A DNA stretch of 64,000 nucleotides, from positions 1,086,555 to 1,150,554 of the forward strand of contig NZ_VFYR02000001.1 of assembly GCF_006489205.2 (NCBI RefSeq). The letters run 5' to 3'. Origin of the DNA: Brevibacterium sp. XM4083 (GTDB taxonomy: Bacteria > Actinomycetota > Actinomycetes > Actinomycetales > Brevibacteriaceae). The number at the start of each line of letters is the position of its first letter. Position 1 is the first letter of the stretch. The notes under the pieces are model-generated. The model was not told the DNA's origin. It ran no database searches and saw only the letters and a list, made by a program, of their open reading frames with translations. A program made the translations under genes and the position numbers. Below, in pieces: positions 9,244 to 18,893 of the stretch.

Positions 9244-9487
9244 ACTTATAGACGTGAGTGGAGAAAGGCGGGTGACGGCTCACGAGTGGGGGTCAGAAGC
9301 CGACTGAGCAGTCGTGCGCGGGAATCTCGCGCGACGATCCGGTTGGGGCCAGTTGCGACTTAGACGGACAGTGCAGGAACTGGCCATCTCGGTGTGAATT
9401 GGCGCAAACCCGGACTCGCCTGGCGCGTCGAGGCAGGCGGCGAACCCCTCACCAGACCGATTGAGGGGGCTCGTTCCCGCAAGCGCC
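9244..9487. other. Intergenic stretch with no recognised feature
   Basis: This is part of a gap of about 340 bases between arsR and tRNA-Leu. Apart from the operator at its right-hand (arsR-distal) border and the hairpin next to the tRNA, I see no coding pattern, repeat or clear promoter. Confidence 0.5.
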
Positions 9488-9519
9488 GAACGGCCCCCGA
9501 CCGTGGTCGGGGGCCGTTC
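9488..9519 (-). terminator. Terminator after tRNA-Leu
   Basis: A 14-bp perfect stem (GAACGGCCCCCGAC / GTCGGGGGCCGTTC) with a CGTG loop lies 8 bases past the tRNA 3' end. There is no U-tract, as is common in actinobacteria. Confidence 0.8.
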
Positions 9520-9527
9520 ATCTCATG

Positions 9528-9609
<82 letters not shown>

Positions 9610-9658
9610 GCAGGCCGCACCAAGCCTAGCAGGGCACGGGCATGCGGCGGAACGGGAA

Positions 9659-10135
9659 TCAGGCGGCGGCGTCGATGCCGAGCGCCTTGCGCAGTCGCGC
9701 GACGTGCCCGGTGGCCTTGACGTTGTACTGGGCGAGTTCGACCTTGCCTTCAGCATCGACAATGACGGTCGAGCGGATGACGCCCTGGACGACCTTGCCG
9801 TAGTTCTTCTTCTCGCCGAAGGCACCCCACTCGTCCATCATCGTCTTGTCCGGGTCGGAGAGCAGCTCATAGGTGAGCCCTTCCTTCTCCTCGAACTTCT
9901 TGAGCTTCTCCGGCGAATCGGGGGAGACGCCGAGGACGACGAGACCGGCAGACGTGAGCGCCGAGAGCGAATCCCGGAAGTCACACGCCTCGGTCGTGCA
10001 GCCGGGCGTCATCGCTGCGGGGTAGAAGTAGACGACGACCCGCTGACCCCTGAAGTCGGACAGGCTCACCGACTTCCCGTTCTGATCGACGAGCGTGAAG
10101 TCCGGGGCGGTGTCGCCGACTGTCAGACGTGGCAT
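9659..10135 (-). CDS. bcp: Thioredoxin-dependent peroxiredoxin Bcp/PrxQ
   Basis: The 158-residue cytoplasmic peroxidase reduces hydroperoxides using thioredoxin. The motif MTPGCTTEACDF places the peroxidatic Cys at 46 and the resolving Cys at 51, the atypical 2-Cys arrangement of the Bcp/PrxQ group. The N-terminal APDFTL signature is present and the length is normal for the family. It sits alone between tRNA-Leu and the 5-oxoproline operon. Confidence 0.93.
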   Translation of the reverse strand: MPRLTVGDTAPDFTLVDQNGKSVSLSDFRGQRVVVYFYPAAMTPGCTTEACDFRDSLSALTSAGLVVLGVSPDSPEKLKKFEEKEGLTYELLSDPDKTMMDEWGAFGEKKNYGKVVQGVIRSTVIVDAEGKVELAQYNVKATGHVARLRKALGIDAAA

Positions 10136-10268
10136 GGAATCTCCTCTGGTGCATTCGATCGTTGCTGCCCCTCCACTCTAGCCGCGACATCGGACACGAC
10201 CCTCACGCGGCCGGACACGACCATCGCGGAGGCGGTGCACCGTCCCAGTCCCACCGCGGGTCCGTCCG

Positions 10269-12023
10269 TCACCGGACCTTGGCGATCGCCTCCCCGACGG
10301 CGACGGTGTCGCCGACCGCCGCGAGGCGAGTCAGCGTCCCCGCTGCCGGCGCGGTCACGCGGGTCTCCATCTTCATCGCCGAGAGCACGGCGACCTCGTC
10401 GCCGGCGGCCACCTCGGCGCCGTCGGCGACGAGGAAGTCGACGAGGCTGCCCGGCACCGGTGCCGTGACGAGAGCCGACCCGTCATCGGAGTCCGCATTC
10501 CCCGCGGAATCAGGCGAAGGTCCGGCGTCCGCACCCGTCGACGCAGCGCCCCCGACCGACCCGAGGGAGGCAAGCAGAGCGCCCGGCAGACCGATCGTCG
10601 TCATCCGCCCGTCGATCTCGATGTCCATCCGCGTCAGGCCCTCGGCAGCGACCGGCGCCGGCCGGTCCTGCGGGGCGAACTCGGGCAGCAGCTCCGCTTC
10701 GATCCACTGCGTGTCGATGCCGATGACGTCACCGGCGAACGCAGGATGGCGGAGGATCGCGAGCGATGCCGGCAGCACCGTCGCGGGCCCGGTGACGGTG
10801 AGCTCGCGTGCGGCAGTGATCGTCCGGGCGATCGCCGTCGCCCGGTCAGGGCCGTGGACGATGAGCTTGGCGAAGAGCGAATCGAAGGCCGGCTGCACGG
10901 TGTCACCGGCGCGCACGCCCGCATCCCAGCGCACTCCCGGCCCGCCGGGCACGGTGAGGGCGTCGATGCGGCCCGGTGTGGGAAGGAATCCGCGACCGGG
11001 ATCCTCAGCGTTGAGACGCAGCTCGATCGCGTGCCCCCGCACCTCGGGAGTCGCCGTCAGCGACAGCCCTTGACCGAAGGCGATGCGGAACTGCTCGGTG
11101 ACGAGGTCGACCCCGGTGACCGCCTCGGTGACGGGATGTTCGACCTGGAGACGGGTGTTGACCTCGAGGAACGTCATCGTGCCGTCGGCGGCGAGGAGGA
11201 ACTCGACGGTGCCCGCGCCTCGATAGTCGACCTCGGCGCAGATCGCCTCAGCCGACCGCTGCAGACGGTCCCGCTGCTCAGCACTGAGATTCGGGGCGGG
11301 GGCCTCCTCGACGAGCTTCTGGTTGCGCCGCTGCGCCGAACAGTCGCGGTCACCGACGGCGACGACGGTGCCCAACCCGTCGCCGACGACCTGGACCTCG
11401 ACATGCCGCGGATGCTCGAGGAACTTCTCGACGAAGCACTCGGGACGACCGAACGCCTCGACGGCCTCTCGGGTCGCCGATTCGAAGGCCCCGGCCACCT
11501 CGGTGAAATCGCGGACGATCTTCATTCCGCGCCCGCCGCCGCCGTGCGCGGCCTTGATGATGATCGGCAGACCGGCTTCGCGGGCGAAGTCCTCGACCTC
11601 GGCGGCGCCGGTCAGCGGCCGGTCGATGCCCGGAGCCAGCGGTGCTCCGACCTTCTGCGCGAGCTGCCGGGCGGTGACCTTGTCCCCGAGCGCGGTGATC
11701 GCCTCCGGACTCGGCCCGATCCAGATCAGCCCCGCGTCTTCGACCGCGGCCGCGAACTCGGCGTTCTCGGAGAGGAACCCGTATCCGGGGTGGACGGCCT
11801 CGGCCCCGGAGGCCTGTGCCGCGGAGATGATGGCCGGGATGTTGAGGTAGGTCTCCGCGGCGGTCGTGCCGGGCAGTCCGACGGCGACATCGGCGAGCTG
11901 CGTGTGCAGGGCCGTGGCGTCCTGATCGGCGTAGACGGCGACGGAAGTGTGCCCGTTTTCGGCGCACGCGCGGATGATGCGGACGGCGATCTCGCCGCGG
12001 TTGGCGATGAGGATGGTCGGCAT
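10269..12023 (-). CDS. Biotin carboxylase-BCCP fusion protein
   Basis: The 584-residue protein joins a biotin carboxylase (residues about 1-450; ILIANRGEIAVRI start, HGGGGRGM ATP-grasp loop, EVNTRLQVEH catalytic block) to a C-terminal BCCP whose AMKM motif places biotinyl-Lys at 551. It carboxylates biotin with ATP and bicarbonate. It is the last gene of the 5-oxoproline operon, 3 bases after pxpBC. No classical carboxyltransferase is nearby, and the adjacent PxpB-PxpC fusion is homologous to the carboxyltransferase of urea carboxylase. It probably works with that protein, not in fatty acid synthesis (inference). Confidence 0.88.
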   Translation of the reverse strand: MPTILIANRGEIAVRIIRACAENGHTSVAVYADQDATALHTQLADVAVGLPGTTAAETYLNIPAIISAAQASGAEAVHPGYGFLSENAEFAAAVEDAGLIWIGPSPEAITALGDKVTARQLAQKVGAPLAPGIDRPLTGAAEVEDFAREAGLPIIIKAAHGGGGRGMKIVRDFTEVAGAFESATREAVEAFGRPECFVEKFLEHPRHVEVQVVGDGLGTVVAVGDRDCSAQRRNQKLVEEAPAPNLSAEQRDRLQRSAEAICAEVDYRGAGTVEFLLAADGTMTFLEVNTRLQVEHPVTEAVTGVDLVTEQFRIAFGQGLSLTATPEVRGHAIELRLNAEDPGRGFLPTPGRIDALTVPGGPGVRWDAGVRAGDTVQPAFDSLFAKLIVHGPDRATAIARTITAARELTVTGPATVLPASLAILRHPAFAGDVIGIDTQWIEAELLPEFAPQDRPAPVAAEGLTRMDIEIDGRMTTIGLPGALLASLGSVGGAASTGADAGPSPDSAGNADSDDGSALVTAPVPGSLVDFLVADGAEVAAGDEVAVLSAMKMETRVTAPAAGTLTRLAAVGDTVAVGEAIAKVR

Positions 12024-12026
12024 GGC

Positions 12027-13634
12027 TCAGCTTTCGTCGGAGGGGTCAGGGGAGGTGGAATCGGCGGCTGCGGCCGTACGGAAGCGGATGCGCACCCCCG
12101 GGGGCAGCTGCGCGGCGAGGTCGGTGTCGTCGACGCTGGCGATGATCGGATAGCCCCCGGTGAGCGGATGGTCGGGTCCGAAGAGCACCGGCTGGCCGTT
12201 CGGCGGGACCTGCAGGGCACCGGTCACCGCGCCCTCGCTCGGCAGCTCACCGGTCCGCGCCCGCTCGAGCGGCACCTCACCGGCCAGCCGCAGACCGACC
12301 CGATCCGATTCGTGCGTGACCGTCCACTCCTGCGTGAGCAGGGTGTCGATGCCGGCAGGGGTGAACCAGTCGTCCCGCGGCCCGAGGGTGACGGTGAGCT
12401 CGACGAGGTCGCCCGGTGCCGGCAGGACCCGATCCGCGCCGAGGCGGGGCCCGGGATCGACGAGATGTGGGGCGGTGGACGGAGCGGCGAGGTCGATCGT
12501 CTCCTCGGCCGTGAGCGCGGCGGGCCCGAGGTGGGCGAGCGTGTCCGCCGAGGCGCTGCCGAGCGCCGTGTCCGCGATGATCCCCCCGCGGACTGCCAGG
12601 TACCGACGCGCGCCCGTCTCAGTCGGCCCGAGCTCGAGCAGGTCCCCAGCGACGAGGGAGAACGCCTCGCCGAGGCGGTGGCGCAACACCGTTCCGTCAG
12701 CGGCGGTCACGGTGATCGGGCCGCCGGCACCGGTGACGGCGGCGACCCCATCACCGGTGACGCGCAGGCTGACCCCGCCGCCGAAGCTCTCGAGGACCGC
12801 GGCGGACTCGGCGTTGCCGACGAGGCGGTTGGCCTCGGCGAGGGCGGACCGGTCGGCGGCTCCCGCGCTCGACACACCCATCGACGCGAACCCGGGACGC
12901 CCGAGGTCTTCGATGAGAAGTTGGAGGCCCGGCTCGATGACGCTGAGGGAGTGGGACGCGGAGGACTCCGCCGTCGACGACTCCGCCGACGCAGGCGCCT
13001 CAGCCGCTCGCGCACTCGCCCTCCCTGCGTCGACGAATCTCACGATCGTCCCGGGTACGAAGAGCGCCGGGGGCTGCCGGTCGAGGTCCCAGAGGATGGC
13101 ATCGGTGTAGCCGATGAGCTGCCATCCGCCGGGGGAGGACCGGGGGTAGACCCCGGTGAACTCCCCGGCGAGGCCGACCGCCCCGACGGGCACGCGGGTG
13201 CGCGGGGACGATCGGCGGGGCACGTCGAAGAGCGGGTCGTCGCCGGCGAGGTACCCGAACCCGGGGGCGAACCCGGAGAACGCGACCTCCCAGCGGGCGC
13301 GCTGGTGGCGGGCGGCCACCTCGGCGGGGGAGACGCCGAGGAGGGCGGCCACCTCGGCGAGGTCCTCCCCGTCGTAGCGGACGTCGATGGTCACGGTGCG
13401 CCCGGACCCGGTTGCGGAATCGGTGACGTCGAGGCCGGTGATGGCCTCCTCGAGAGCCGGCGCCGAGGTGCGGGCCGGGTCGAAGCGGATGAGCACGGTC
13501 CGCGCGGCGGGCACGAGTTCGACGACGCCGGGCAGCGCCGCCGCCTCGAGGGCGTGGTTGAGCCGCATCGACGCGGCGAGGTCGGCGGATTCGACGAGGA
13601 GATGCCGGCGTGAGGCGGTGCGGAAGACGGTCAC
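12027..13634 (-). CDS. Fused 5-oxoprolinase subunits PxpB-PxpC (KipI-KipA)
   Basis: The 535-residue protein has an AHS1/KipI-like domain first (residues about 1-205; [11 protein letters not shown] and PGGWQLIG motifs) and an AHS2/KipA-like domain after it (about 230-520; [13 protein letters not shown] start, SDRVGLRL and PSEGAVTG motifs). An acidic/Ala-Ser linker joins them. PxpB and PxpC are usually separate; with PxpA they cleave 5-oxoproline to glutamate using ATP. The GTG at 13634 overlaps the previous stop as GTGA. Confidence 0.88.
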   Translation of the reverse strand: MTVFRTASRRHLLVESADLAASMRLNHALEAAALPGVVELVPAARTVLIRFDPARTSAPALEEAITGLDVTDSATGSGRTVTIDVRYDGEDLAEVAALLGVSPAEVAARHQRARWEVAFSGFAPGFGYLAGDDPLFDVPRRSSPRTRVPVGAVGLAGEFTGVYPRSSPGGWQLIGYTDAILWDLDRQPPALFVPGTIVRFVDAGRASARAAEAPASAESSTAESSASHSLSVIEPGLQLLIEDLGRPGFASMGVSSAGAADRSALAEANRLVGNAESAAVLESFGGGVSLRVTGDGVAAVTGAGGPITVTAADGTVLRHRLGEAFSLVAGDLLELGPTETGARRYLAVRGGIIADTALGSASADTLAHLGPAALTAEETIDLAAPSTAPHLVDPGPRLGADRVLPAPGDLVELTVTLGPRDDWFTPAGIDTLLTQEWTVTHESDRVGLRLAGEVPLERARTGELPSEGAVTGALQVPPNGQPVLFGPDHPLTGGYPIIASVDDTDLAAQLPPGVRIRFRTAAAADSTSPDPSDES

Positions 13635-14461
13635 TGGCGGTAGTCGCTTTCGGGGGCGTCGGTGATGAACATCCGCCCGGGGGAGTGGGTGAGGGCGAAC
13701 GGCGGGGCGGACTCGGCGATCGCGACCTGCGGGGTCACCCCGCACGCCCAGAACACGGGCACATCGCCGGACTCGATGACGGGCGGGTCGCCGAAGTCGG
13801 GGGCGTCGAGGTCGCGGATCCCGAGGGCTGCCGGGTCGCCGATGTGGACGGGAGCGCCGTGGACGGCGGGGAAGCGGTCGGTGATGCGGACCGCCTCGGC
13901 GACCTGTGCGGCGGGGATCGGCCGGAGCGAGACGACCATGTCCCCGGAGATCCGCCCGGCAGGACGGCACGCGGTCGACGTGCGGTACATCGGCACGTTG
14001 CGCCCGGCTTCCTGGTGGCGGATGGGGATGCCGGCCCGTGCGAGGTCGGCCTCGAATGTGAAGCTGCAGCCGATGAGGAATGACACGAGGTCGGGGTGGT
14101 CGGCGAAGACGGACGAGGCGTCGTCGACCTCGGCGGTCAGCTGTCCGTCCTCCCACACCCGGTAGCGGGGCAGGTCGGTGCGCAGATCGCTGCCCGCTGC
14201 CAGAGCCGATTCGACCCGGCCGGGTTCGAGGACGTCGATGACCGGGCACGGCTTCGGGTTGCGCTGAGCGAAGAGGAGGACGTCGAAGGCCCAGTCGGCG
14301 GGCACGGCGATGAGGTTGGCCTGGACGAGTCCGGGCGCCATCCCCGAGGTGGGACCGGTGAAGCCGGCACGGATGCGGGCACGGGCCTCGGCCCCGGCCG
14401 TCGCCCCGGCCGACGTCTCTGCCGGGGTCGAGGGAGCCGCCCCTGCCGACGTCGGTGTCAC
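13631..14461 (-). CDS. DUF1445 putative hydro-lyase / D-glutamate cyclase-like
   Basis: The 276-residue protein matches the DUF1445 (YcsI) family: [12 protein letters not shown] start, [23 protein letters not shown] and a C-terminal FWACGVTPQ motif. The mammalian relative DGLUCY converts D-glutamate to 5-oxo-D-proline, so a cyclase or hydrolyase step on pyroglutamate fits the operon. An Ala/Thr-rich N-terminal extension of about 25 residues is unusual. The GTG at 14461 overlaps the pxpA stop as GTGA. Confidence 0.83.
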   Translation of the reverse strand: MTPTSAGAAPSTPAETSAGATAGAEARARIRAGFTGPTSGMAPGLVQANLIAVPADWAFDVLLFAQRNPKPCPVIDVLEPGRVESALAAGSDLRTDLPRYRVWEDGQLTAEVDDASSVFADHPDLVSFLIGCSFTFEADLARAGIPIRHQEAGRNVPMYRTSTACRPAGRISGDMVVSLRPIPAAQVAEAVRITDRFPAVHGAPVHIGDPAALGIRDLDAPDFGDPPVIESGDVPVFWACGVTPQVAIAESAPPFALTHSPGRMFITDAPESDYRQ

Positions 14462-15228
14462 GGCTGTGCCCCAACGAACGGGGCGATGCTCACCCCGGCG
14501 TCGGTGAGGATGTCGCGGGAGGCCTGGGCCATCTCGATCGAGCCGCGGGAATCCCCGTGGAAGCAGATCGACTGCGCGTCGACGGTGATCGTCGATCCGT
14601 CGATCGCTTCGATCTCGCCGGTCTCGACGAGGCGCAGGACGCGGGCGGCGACGAGCGCCGGATCGTCGAGGACGGCCCCGGACTCGGTGCGGGAGACGAG
14701 CGAGCCGTCGGGATTGTAGGCGCGGTCGGCGAAGGCCTCGGCGGCCACGCTCAGTCCCGCCTCGGCGGCAATCCGGTTGGCGACGCTGCCGGCGAGGCCG
14801 AGGAGGACGAGGCTCGGATCGACGGCCCTGACGGCGGCGGCGACGACCTTGGCTTGCGCTTCGTCGTGGACGATCGTGTTGTAGAGACCGCCATGGGGTT
14901 TGACGTAGCGGACACGGCCGCCGACGGCCGTGGTCAGGCCGATGAGGGCACCGATCTGGTACTCGACCTGGGCCTGCAGGGTCGCTGCGGGCACGTCCAT
15001 GGGGCGCCGGCCGAAGCCCTCGTAGTCGTCGTAGCCGGGATGGGCGCCGATGACGACGCCGCGGTCGGTCGCCTCGGCGACGGTGTGCTTGATCCCCTCG
15101 GGACTGCCCGCATGGAACCCGCACGAGACGTTCGCGCTGGTGACGATGCCGAGCATCGCATCGTCGTCGCTGACGATCCGGTCGGGGACGTTCTCCCCGA
15201 GGTCGGAGTTGAGGTCGATGGTGGTCAT
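14458..15228 (-). CDS. pxpA: 5-oxoprolinase subunit A, LamB/YcsF family
   Basis: The 256-residue protein has the full LamB/YcsF signature: IDLNSDLGE at the N-terminus, [11 protein letters not shown] near residue 35, GAHPGYDD near 61 and VKPHGGLYN near 108. It supplies the PxpA subunit of ATP-dependent 5-oxoprolinase in the cytoplasm. It starts 2 bases from the transporter stop, so the genes are co-transcribed. Confidence 0.94.
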   Translation of the reverse strand: MTTIDLNSDLGENVPDRIVSDDDAMLGIVTSANVSCGFHAGSPEGIKHTVAEATDRGVVIGAHPGYDDYEGFGRRPMDVPAATLQAQVEYQIGALIGLTTAVGGRVRYVKPHGGLYNTIVHDEAQAKVVAAAVRAVDPSLVLLGLAGSVANRIAAEAGLSVAAEAFADRAYNPDGSLVSRTESGAVLDDPALVAARVLRLVETGEIEAIDGSTITVDAQSICFHGDSRGSIEMAQASRDILTDAGVSIAPFVGAQP

Positions 15229-15229
15229 A

Positions 15230-16564
15230 TCAGGCTCCTATTCCGATCATGGCGAAGATGGGGCCGATCGACTGAACGGCCATGTACCAGGTGAGCAGGG
15301 TCGCGGCCGTGCCGATGAAGAGCAGCCACTTGGGGTAGGAATCCGTGCGCAGCAGCTGCGGGCGGAACCAGCCGATGTACATGAAGATCGTCAGACCGAT
15401 CGGCAGGATGAGGCCGTTGAAGCCGCCGACGAAGACGAGCAGGGTCGCCGGTGCGGTGCCGACGATGAGGTAGACGACGAGGGAGACGACGATGAAGGCC
15501 ACGGTCGCCAGCTGCAGCGGCCAGCCGCCGCCGAGGCGCTTCGAGAACGCGGAGAGGAACGTCGCCGAGGTGTAGGCCGCCCCGATGACCGAGCTCAGTG
15601 CCGCAGCCCAGAAGATCGCCCCGAAGATCCGGATGCCGGCATCGCCGAGGACCGCGGCGAAGGCCTGACCGGCGGGGTTGGCGACCTGGCTCTCGATGTC
15701 GAGGACGACCCCGGAGGCGACGACGCCGAGGATCGCGAGGAAGAGGACGTAGCGCATGATGCCGGTGACGACGATGCCCGAGAGTGCCGAGCGCATCACC
15801 GACGGCGCGTTCTCCGGCCCGGTCTTGCCCGAGTCGAGGTAGCGGTGGGCCCCGGAGTACGTGATGTAGCCGCCGACGGTGCCGCCGACGATCGTCGTCA
15901 CGGTCGCGAAGTTGATCGAGTCGGGCAGGACGCTCTGGCGCAGGGCCTCGCCGACGGGCGGCTGGGAGACGATGGCGACGATGACGGTGAGGACGATCAT
16001 CCCGACGCCGAGGACGAGGACGACGGCGTCGACGACCTTGCCGGCGCGTTTGAAGAGGAAGATGCCGATCGCGAGCACGCCGGTGAGCAGCCCGCCGAGC
16101 TTCGGGTCGATCCCGAGCAGCGCGTTGAGGCCGAGCCCGCCGCCGGCGATGTTGCCGATGTTGAAGGCGAGGCCGCCGACGACGATGAGGATCGAGAGGA
16201 CGATCCCGGAGCCGGGCACCGCGGAGGAGGCGAGCTGCGCGGCGCGCTTGCCCGAGGAGGTGATCATCCGCCAGATGTTGAGCTGGATGGCGATGTCGAT
16301 GAGGATCGAGACGAGGATCGCGAACGCGAACGCCGCCCCCATCTGCGCGGTGAACGTCGCGGTCTGGGTGATGAAGCCCGGTCCGATCGCCGAGGTGGCC
16401 ATGAGGAAGATCGCCCCGACGATTGCGCTGCGGCTGATCGCGGACTTCGTCGCCGCCGCAGCCGAGTCCGTCTGTGCGGTCGTGAGCAGGTGGGCCGATT
16501 CGTCGCTGTGCGGCGTCGACCCGGAACCGGGATCCGGCGACGGGGACCCTGATGACTGTGACAT
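15230..16564 (-). CDS. NRAMP-like transporter (YcsG type)
   Basis: The 444-residue protein has about 11 membrane helices after a hydrophilic 45-residue N-terminus. The TM1 motif is [15 protein letters not shown]; canonical NRAMP metal transporters have a DPGN motif here, so metal coordination is not conserved. This divergent branch (B. subtilis YcsG) recurs beside pxpA and is better read as an uptake system for the operon's substrate than as a Mn/Fe importer (inference). It is the first gene of the operon, facing two TTGnTnAACAA boxes. Confidence 0.8.
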   Translation of the reverse strand: MSQSSGSPSPDPGSGSTPHSDESAHLLTTAQTDSAAAATKSAISRSAIVGAIFLMATSAIGPGFITQTATFTAQMGAAFAFAILVSILIDIAIQLNIWRMITSSGKRAAQLASSAVPGSGIVLSILIVVGGLAFNIGNIAGGGLGLNALLGIDPKLGGLLTGVLAIGIFLFKRAGKVVDAVVLVLGVGMIVLTVIVAIVSQPPVGEALRQSVLPDSINFATVTTIVGGTVGGYITYSGAHRYLDSGKTGPENAPSVMRSALSGIVVTGIMRYVLFLAILGVVASGVVLDIESQVANPAGQAFAAVLGDAGIRIFGAIFWAAALSSVIGAAYTSATFLSAFSKRLGGGWPLQLATVAFIVVSLVVYLIVGTAPATLLVFVGGFNGLILPIGLTIFMYIGWFRPQLLRTDSYPKWLLFIGTAATLLTWYMAVQSIGPIFAMIGIGA

Positions 16565-16649
16565 GCGTTCTCCACGGTGAGTTCGAAGGCGGTTCCGGAT
16601 CGCGCGCAGAAGCCGACTGCTGTGTCGTGCCCCACAGGTTCACCGAATA

Positions 16650-16682
16650 TTGGTAAACAATGTAGCACTGATTGTTCAACAA
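16650..16682. promoter_or_regulatory. Tandem operator boxes for the divergent GntR regulator
   Basis: Two similar 11-mers, TTGGTAAACAA (16650-16660) and TTGTTCAACAA (16672-16682), have centres 22 bases apart, on the same helical face. The second is a perfect palindrome around C. They lie in the only AT-rich part of the NRAMP-gntR intergenic region. Confidence 0.65.
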
Positions 16683-16777
16683 GAATAGACCTGCGTCACA
16701 GTTCGGGCGCCGAGGTTGTCGTGCACGCGGCCGCGCCTGTGTGGCTGTGTGGTGGGGTGAGTGACTACGATGGTGGT

Positions 16778-17416
16778 GTGAATCACGAATCGTCCCTGGT
16801 CAATCGCCTCACCGATCGTCTCATCGCAGGCTCTCTCCGACCCGGGACGCGCCTGTCCGAGGCGGCGCTGGCCAAGGAGTTCGACGTCTCGCGCAATACG
16901 CTGCGCGAGGCCTTCCGGGTCCTCGGCGAACAGGGGCTCATCGACCACGTCCCCAATCGCGGGGTCTCCGTCGCCTCGCCGAGCACCGCCGACGTCATCG
17001 ACATCTACCGCGTGCGCCGCACCGTCGAATGCACCGTGCTCGCGCGTGCGCCGCGCGCCCATCCGGCGGGGGCGCGGATGCTGCGGGCCATCGAGGAGGC
17101 GAAGGCCGCGGCCGAGGCCGGCGACTGGCTGCAGGTGGGGACGTCGAACATGGAGTTCCACAACGGCGTGGTCTCCCTCTCCGACAGCGTGCGGCTGATG
17201 CGCTCGTTCGGCAATGTCCTCGCCGAGCTGCGGCTGGCCTTCCTCAAGGTCGAACTCCTCGACTTCCTCCACGCGCCGTTCGTCGAGCGCAACGAGGAGG
17301 TCTATAACGCCTACGTCAACGACAGCCCAGCTCAGGCGGCCGCGCTGCTCGGGACCTACCTCGGCGATTCCGAGCGGCAGGTCCTCGGCGCCTACGCTCG
17401 CGCCGGCCAGGCGTGA
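16778..17416 (+). CDS. GntR-family regulator (FCD subfamily)
   Basis: The 212-residue protein has an N-terminal GntR winged helix (GTRLSEAALAKEFDVSRNTL, then LIDHVPNRGVSV) and an all-helical FCD ligand domain. The GTG at 16778 places the helix-turn-helix at the usual distance; an in-frame GTG at 16757 is also possible. It is divergent from the 5-oxoproline operon and probably represses it until 5-oxoproline or a related acid binds (inference). Confidence 0.85.
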   Translation: MNHESSLVNRLTDRLIAGSLRPGTRLSEAALAKEFDVSRNTLREAFRVLGEQGLIDHVPNRGVSVASPSTADVIDIYRVRRTVECTVLARAPRAHPAGARMLRAIEEAKAAAEAGDWLQVGTSNMEFHNGVVSLSDSVRLMRSFGNVLAELRLAFLKVELLDFLHAPFVERNEEVYNAYVNDSPAQAAALLGTYLGDSERQVLGAYARAGQA

Positions 17417-17633
17417 GCCGAGGCTGGTGGGCAGAGGCTGCTGAGGAGACGCGACCCGGCAGAGGTGAGTTGTGGCCGCTGAACCGATACGGGCGACGCG
17501 CCCCGTCTGAGGTGAGCCGCGTCTGCTGAGGTGGTGCGGGCGACGCGCCCGGCTGGCTGTCGGCCAGAAGTCGATATGCCCTCGACCAGTCGCCGGCATC
17601 TGGACTTCTCGCCTGCAGTGCCGGGTGCTCATG

Positions 17634-17755
17634 AACTTTTCGCCGACGCCCGCACTTTCCGCGAGCACCTCGCATTTGCCGACACCGGCACTTTTCGCTG
17701 GCGACACCACCTTTTGCACGCGCCACCACTTTTCGCCGACGCACCATGACCGCGC
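17634..17755. repeat. Degenerate short tandem repeats
   Basis: About six imperfect units of 16-21 bases begin with ACTTTTCGC or a close variant and continue with CGACGC-like sequence. They occupy part of a 490-base gene-poor gap (17417-17906). The six-frame pattern does not look coding, and no function is evident. Confidence 0.5.
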
Positions 17756-17793
17756 ACCGGCGCCCCCGATATCCCGGTCGAGGCACCCACTCC

Positions 17794-17822
17794 TTGACAT
17801 TGAGTATATTGAATACTATGAA
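17794..17822 (+). promoter_or_regulatory. Promoter with overlapping operator for the meta-cleavage operon
   Basis: A perfect TTGACA (17794-17799) is followed after 17 bases by TATGAA. Between them lies the inverted repeat AGTAT-attga-ATACT (17803-17817). A repressor bound there would block RNA polymerase, and the FCD-type GntR encoded at the end of the operon is the obvious candidate. The rest of the 490-base gap holds only the short repeats. Confidence 0.65.
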
Positions 17823-17906
17823 TTGACGTGTCAGGGATCACAGAGAAGTGATCGGCCCCCGATTCGCAGAAGAAGCCGGGTGCCGACCGAGGAGAGGAGT
17901 AGCCCG

Positions 17907-18821
17907 ATGCGACCATTGGTGCAGCGACTGGGATACGTCACGGTGGAGTCGTCCGACCCGGAGGGGCTCGCGCAGGACACCGCCGACAAGATCGGCGCAC
18001 GCGTCGTGGAGAGGGCCGAGGACGGAACGATCCTCATGTCCTCCAATCAGCGTCATGCCGAGTACATCATCAAACAGGCCGACGGGAACCGGCACGCGCA
18101 GTGCGGCCTCGAAGCCGTCAGCGCCGACGCGATCGACGAGGTCAGGCGCCGCTGTGAGGAAGGCGGGCTCGAGGTGCTCACGACGACGCCGTCGTCGGAG
18201 GCGATCGAGAAGTCGGTGACCTTCGTGACCTCTGAGGGCCATGTCTTCGAGGTCCACACGCCGATGCGCCACGATCGCGCGCTGCGCTACAAGGGACCGG
18301 GCATGCGCCCCAAAGGCCTCGACCATGTCAACTTCACCGCTGCCGACCCGGAGCGCTGGACGCACGAGATGAACGTCTCCTGCGGGTTCCTCCTCAGCGA
18401 ACGCAGCACCGGGCACGAGATCGCGTGGCTGCGCGGAGCCGACGGGCGACACCACACGGTGGCGATCGTCGCCAGCGACGTCGGCGGTCTCCACCACACG
18501 AGCTGGGAGTTCAACAGCTTCCAGGACTTCCGGGGCATCGCCGATTCGCTCATCCCCGACGAGCGGCGCCTGACCTGGGGGCCGGGGCGACACGGGGCCG
18601 GCGACAACCTCTTCATGTACTTCACGAACTCCTCGGACTTCCTCATCGAATGCATCGCGGAGATGGAGGTCATCGACGACATCTACGCGGAGCCGCGAGT
18701 CGTCGATCCCGGGGAGAACCTCTCGAACTGGAAGCTCGTCGACCTCTGGGGCTCACGGCCGCCGATCGAATGGGTCGAGCAGAATACGGCGCTCGCTCCC
18801 GAATCGAGCTTCTCGGTGTGA
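17907..18821 (+). CDS. Extradiol ring-cleavage dioxygenase-like VOC protein
   Basis: The 304-residue protein has two VOC modules. The C-terminal module keeps the Fe(II) ligand pattern of type I extradiol dioxygenases: His in GLDHVNF, His in GGLHHTSWEF and Glu in FLIECIAEM. It would open a catechol-type ring next to the diol. A strong GGAGAGGAG box precedes the ATG. It heads an operon with DoxX, FAH and GntR genes, so a meta-cleavage route is likely; the aromatic substrate cannot be named. Confidence 0.85.
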   Translation: MRPLVQRLGYVTVESSDPEGLAQDTADKIGARVVERAEDGTILMSSNQRHAEYIIKQADGNRHAQCGLEAVSADAIDEVRRRCEEGGLEVLTTTPSSEAIEKSVTFVTSEGHVFEVHTPMRHDRALRYKGPGMRPKGLDHVNFTAADPERWTHEMNVSCGFLLSERSTGHEIAWLRGADGRHHTVAIVASDVGGLHHTSWEFNSFQDFRGIADSLIPDERRLTWGPGRHGAGDNLFMYFTNSSDFLIECIAEMEVIDDIYAEPRVVDPGENLSNWKLVDLWGSRPPIEWVEQNTALAPESSFSV

Positions 18822-18893
18822 GCTGAGCCCGGCGGGTCCGCCCACCTCGGGGCGGAGGCCGGACATATCAGAGTCGGAAGGAATGGGATCGTT

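Noticed and set aside
10746..13613. Plus-strand open frame of 955 codons opposite the biotin carboxylase and PxpBC genes
   Set aside because: It is a mirror of high-GC coding DNA: composition is Arg/Gly/Glu-rich with no domain, and the minus strand holds clear families.
15230..16564. Classical Mn/Fe NRAMP importer
   Set aside because: The DPGN metal motif is replaced by GPGF and the gene is fixed in a 5-oxoproline operon.
17531..17749. Small coding gene in the 17.4-17.9 kb gap
   Set aside because: The frame consists of the short repeats, has no ribosome site and no recognisable protein pattern.
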